From Spartobacteria bacterium (lineage in GTDB: Bacteria; Verrucomicrobiota; Verrucomicrobiia; Chthoniobacterales; UBA6821), in assembly GCA_947487385.1 (NCBI GenBank), contig CANKWU010000008.1, positions 33,974-97,973 on the forward strand: 64,000 bases of DNA, in the 5' to 3' direction. Below are positions 61,808 to 64,000 of this stretch, in pieces. Each line of letters starts with the position of its first letter. Positions within the stretch are counted from its first letter, which is position 1. A program made the translations under genes and the position numbers. A model generated the notes under the pieces. The model saw only the letters and a program-made list of their open reading frames with translations. It had not been told where the DNA came from and ran no database searches.

Positions 61808-63568
61808 TCAGTTCCGGGCGCGTCGTCGTGCCTCCCGGCTATTGGCGTGACCCCCCTTACTCCACCAAGCAGGTGCGAGAGCGGGCGCCTTCTTTTCATC
61901 GGGCTCGTTCTTGAATTTGAGCTTCGAAGCAGCTTGTTTTTTCTTCTCGGCCTGACGCTTGGGAGAAGTGGAAGAAGTTTTAAAAGATTTTCCCAATTTC
62001 CCAGCTCCAGCCTTCCTATACATCTCCAGACGGCAGTTGAATCCCCCGAGATCAACCGTCTGCTGGTATTCCCGATGCAGGGTCGGATCCTGGGGTTCGG
62101 TGCGCAGGGGATTCACCAGGACCAGCCTCCCTCCCGGGCGGAGCGCGCGGGAAGCCGCCGCGTAGAGATCCGCAAAGAGTCCCTGCATATCCTTGATGCG
62201 GACACGCCGGCCTAGTGGGGGATTCGTGATGATGAGGGAAATACTGCCGGGAGTAATAGGTGCATCCCTAAAATCACACTCCGTGAACGAGCTTGTTGTT
62301 GCCGTTCTCATTCCCTCGATTTTTGCTGCTTCAAAATTGGCTCGGGCCACCTCGATCGCCTTGGGATCGAGATCCGTGCCATGAACAGATGTCACCCCGC
62401 CCAGCAGTCCCCGCTCGATAAGCTCGAGCCCCGAACCACAGAAGGGATCCCAGATCACCTCGTCATCGCAAAATCCAGCTAGCCTCGCCATACAGGCTGC
62501 CAGTGGGGGATGCGAAGCGGCAGCGATGTCGTCCTGCCTGTAGCCCAGACGAGGGTCGGGATAGAGCCGTGGACGCAGCTCGACAGATGATTCACCCCGG
62601 TTAGCAGCCATCACGTCGATCGACCAGGGCGCCTTCCGGGCATCATTCAGGATCTCAGGGCAGAGGGCGTAGGCACGATCGATCACCTGACGGATGGCAC
62701 CACGCTGATGGCCGCCTCCCGCAAATTCCAATCGATAGCGCGGGGCATTCTCTGTACCGCTGAGCATGAGATCCCGGGCTCGCTCCGAGGCGATGCAGCG
62801 GGCCAAGGGCTCGACCCACTTCGGCCCCTCCTCTCCGCTTACTGTTCCGAGGGGAAAAGCCACCGTGGCAAAGCATCGTAGCTTGTAGAGAGAAGCAAGG
62901 GTGAACTCTCCCGTTGAAGCGAGTGGCTTGAGTGTGACGCAGCCGGGCTTGGTCGATTCGATCATCCATTGCATGGTGGAGAGCTTTTCAGCCGCCTCAT
63001 CGCGGACGAAATCCTCCAGACCTCGACGGCAGCGTAGTAGTACCCTCATATCAGCGTCCCCATGACGCAGGGGAAGCAGGGCGTCGAGAAGAACACCTCC
63101 AGCATCCTCCTTGCGCGAAACACCTGCCTTCACTTTCTGAACCGTCATCGCCGGCAGTTCTATCCCCTCCTCAATCAGCGCAAGCGTCGCTTCGCCGCCG
63201 ACTTTCTCCAGAGCACGTCCGAGATAACGGGTCTCCCTACCCTCCTTATCCTTATTACCGGTCTTGAGCAGTGCCAGTATCTCGCGTTCCCCCACCTCGC
63301 CGGCACCGATCTTGGGCAGCGCAGCCAGAGCATAGCGGCGGATTTTCTCCTGAGGATCCTTCAGTAGGTTGATCAGCCAGGCTCGAACTACAGCCTGTTC
63401 CTCATCCGTCCTGAATCGGGAAAAGATCATCCCGACCGCTCGGATCACAGCCACGCGCTCCAGCCGCTCACGGGCCTGTGCCGCATCGAACCGGGGCACT
63501 TCACGAGCCCACAGCTCCTCCTTGGGTAGATCCCGTAGTTGCTTGTAGAGGTCCTGATCGGATTTCAT
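61808..63568 (-). CDS. HEAT-repeat/RNA methyltransferase fusion (Trm14/RlmL-like)
   Basis: A 586-residue protein. Residues about 1-190 form HEAT-like helical repeats (IRRYALAALPKIGAGEV). Residues about 200-300 resemble a THUMP-like RNA-binding region. The C-terminal methyltransferase has the UPF0020 motifs DPFCGSGLELIERGLLGG and NPPLGRRV (catalytic NPP[YFL]), typical of N2-guanosine RNA methylation. The end is a Lys/Ser-rich tail. The exact RNA target cannot be told. Confidence 0.78.
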   Translation of the reverse strand: MKSDQDLYKQLRDLPKEELWAREVPRFDAAQARERLERVAVIRAVGMIFSRFRTDEEQAVVRAWLINLLKDPQEKIRRYALAALPKIGAGEVGEREILALLKTGNKDKEGRETRYLGRALEKVGGEATLALIEEGIELPAMTVQKVKAGVSRKEDAGGVLLDALLPLRHGDADMRVLLRCRRGLEDFVRDEAAEKLSTMQWMIESTKPGCVTLKPLASTGEFTLASLYKLRCFATVAFPLGTVSGEEGPKWVEPLARCIASERARDLMLSGTENAPRYRLEFAGGGHQRGAIRQVIDRAYALCPEILNDARKAPWSIDVMAANRGESSVELRPRLYPDPRLGYRQDDIAAASHPPLAACMARLAGFCDDEVIWDPFCGSGLELIERGLLGGVTSVHGTDLDPKAIEVARANFEAAKIEGMRTATTSSFTECDFRDAPITPGSISLIITNPPLGRRVRIKDMQGLFADLYAAASRALRPGGRLVLVNPLRTEPQDPTLHREYQQTVDLGGFNCRLEMYRKAGAGKLGKSFKTSSTSPKRQAEKKKQAASKLKFKNEPDEKKAPALAPAWWSKGGHANSREARRRARN

Positions 63569-63686
63569 CGCACGATCATGCCAGCTTGCGGCGCAGAACC
63601 GAGTTTTAATCCGTCGTCATATACCCTCAGCCGCATGTTTTCTTAGACTCGCATAGGATCCCTCCCTACAAGAGAATCATCTTCTC

Positions 63687-64000
63687 ATGAAACAACTTCT
63701 CCCACGTCTCTCGATCCTCATTCTTTCGCTCCTTCTTCTCCCAGCCTGCACCTCCCATTTGCAGCAAAAGGAGAACTTCCTGCGCGAAGCTGGGTTCTTA
63801 GCCGTAAGGCCGACAACGCCCTCCCAGATCGCCAAAGTCCAGGCTCTCGCTCCTGGCAAGATCACGCAGATGACCCGGAAGGGACACACGCTGTTCGTCT
63901 TCTCAAACCCTCGTAAGAACCTCCTGCTTGTTGGTGGCAATCCCCAGTTCGAGCGCTACCAGCACATCCTCTATTCCAAGGTCGTCATTCCTGATCAGGC
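63687..64000 (+). CDS. Lipoprotein of unknown function (partial, runs off the window)
   Basis: The frame opens at ATG 63687 and has no stop before the window ends (104 codons seen). MKQLLPRLSILILSLLLLPA followed by Cys is a clear lipoprotein signal peptide. The visible mature part (TPSQIAKVQALAPGKITQMT and later LFVFSNPRKNLLLVGG) matches no family I know. It is divergent from the methyltransferase fusion. Confidence 0.75.
   Translation, partial: MKQLLPRLSILILSLLLLPACTSHLQQKENFLREAGFLAVRPTTPSQIAKVQALAPGKITQMTRKGHTLFVFSNPRKNLLLVGGNPQFERYQHILYSKVVIPDQ

Overview
The window is a gene-dense bacterial chromosome segment with no ribosomal RNA genes, no complete insertion sequence and no CRISPR array. 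Gene content points to a Gram-negative member of the PVC group, most probably Verrucomicrobiota. The evidence is a fused LpxC-FabZ protein, a Fur-type regulator heading a sufCBD operon, a PUR-alpha-like protein, a ClpS/DUF2017 pair, and a rhodopsin with a full retinal pathway as in freshwater or brackish verrucomicrobia. The taxonomy is inferred from gene content and memory, not from a search.

Layout. 0.1-5.0 kb: a kinase-like/PP2C phosphatase fusion, a secreted endonuclease/exonuclease/phosphatase-family protein, rpiB, a NIL-domain protein + MoaD/ThiS-like carrier + threonine synthase cluster, and tRNA-Arg(ACG). 5.0-11.4 kb: a complete light-harvesting module on the minus strand (rhodopsin, crtE, crtI, crtB, crtY, blh) whose last gene lies 11 bp from the tRNA. 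11.6-16.4 kb: a SOUL haem-binding lipoprotein, an O6-alkylguanine-DNA methyltransferase, a pseudouridine synthase, an orphan LolD-like ATPase, lpxC-fabZ and lpxA. 16.5-19.1 kb: a conserved protein of unknown function, a small inverted-repeat element and a decayed JAMM/RadC-like gene. 19.2-23.2 kb: fur-sufC-sufB-sufD.

23.3-38.7 kb is a long minus-strand run: tmk, holB, proB, an ABC-2 permease, a membrane-anchored helical protein, a phosphoesterase, a heptosyltransferase-like GT9, thiH, thiS, a U32 peptidase, ybeY, an unknown, clpS, DUF2017, recO and a GH8 glycosidase. It is headed by two membrane proteins and a gap with gene remnants. 38.9-47.7 kb is a plus-strand run: purU, a LolD-like ATPase, a thioesterase, trxB, a GT4 glycosyltransferase, an acetyltransferase, dprA and topB. 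47.8-55.5 kb is an iron-acquisition island on the minus strand: exbB, exbD, tonB, a TonB-dependent receptor, fur, a feoA-feoB fusion and a 45-residue Cys-rich FeoB-associated protein. 55.6-64 kb: nadE, a CAAX-protease-like protein, nfo, a second inverted-repeat element, a PUR-alpha-like protein, a YkgJ-like Cys-cluster protein, a second GT9, a spermidine-synthase-like protein, a HEAT-methyltransferase fusion and the start of a lipoprotein gene.

Three window-wide signals stand out. (1) Fur-box-like operators built from the hexamer GAGACT/GAGATT, not GATAAT, sit in front of fur-suf, feoAB, the TonB-dependent receptor and exbBD-tonB. (2) Many genes lack a Shine-Dalgarno sequence and are preceded by G-poor, pyrimidine-rich leaders made of repeated short words. 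(3) Short repeat families occur in several gene-free gaps.
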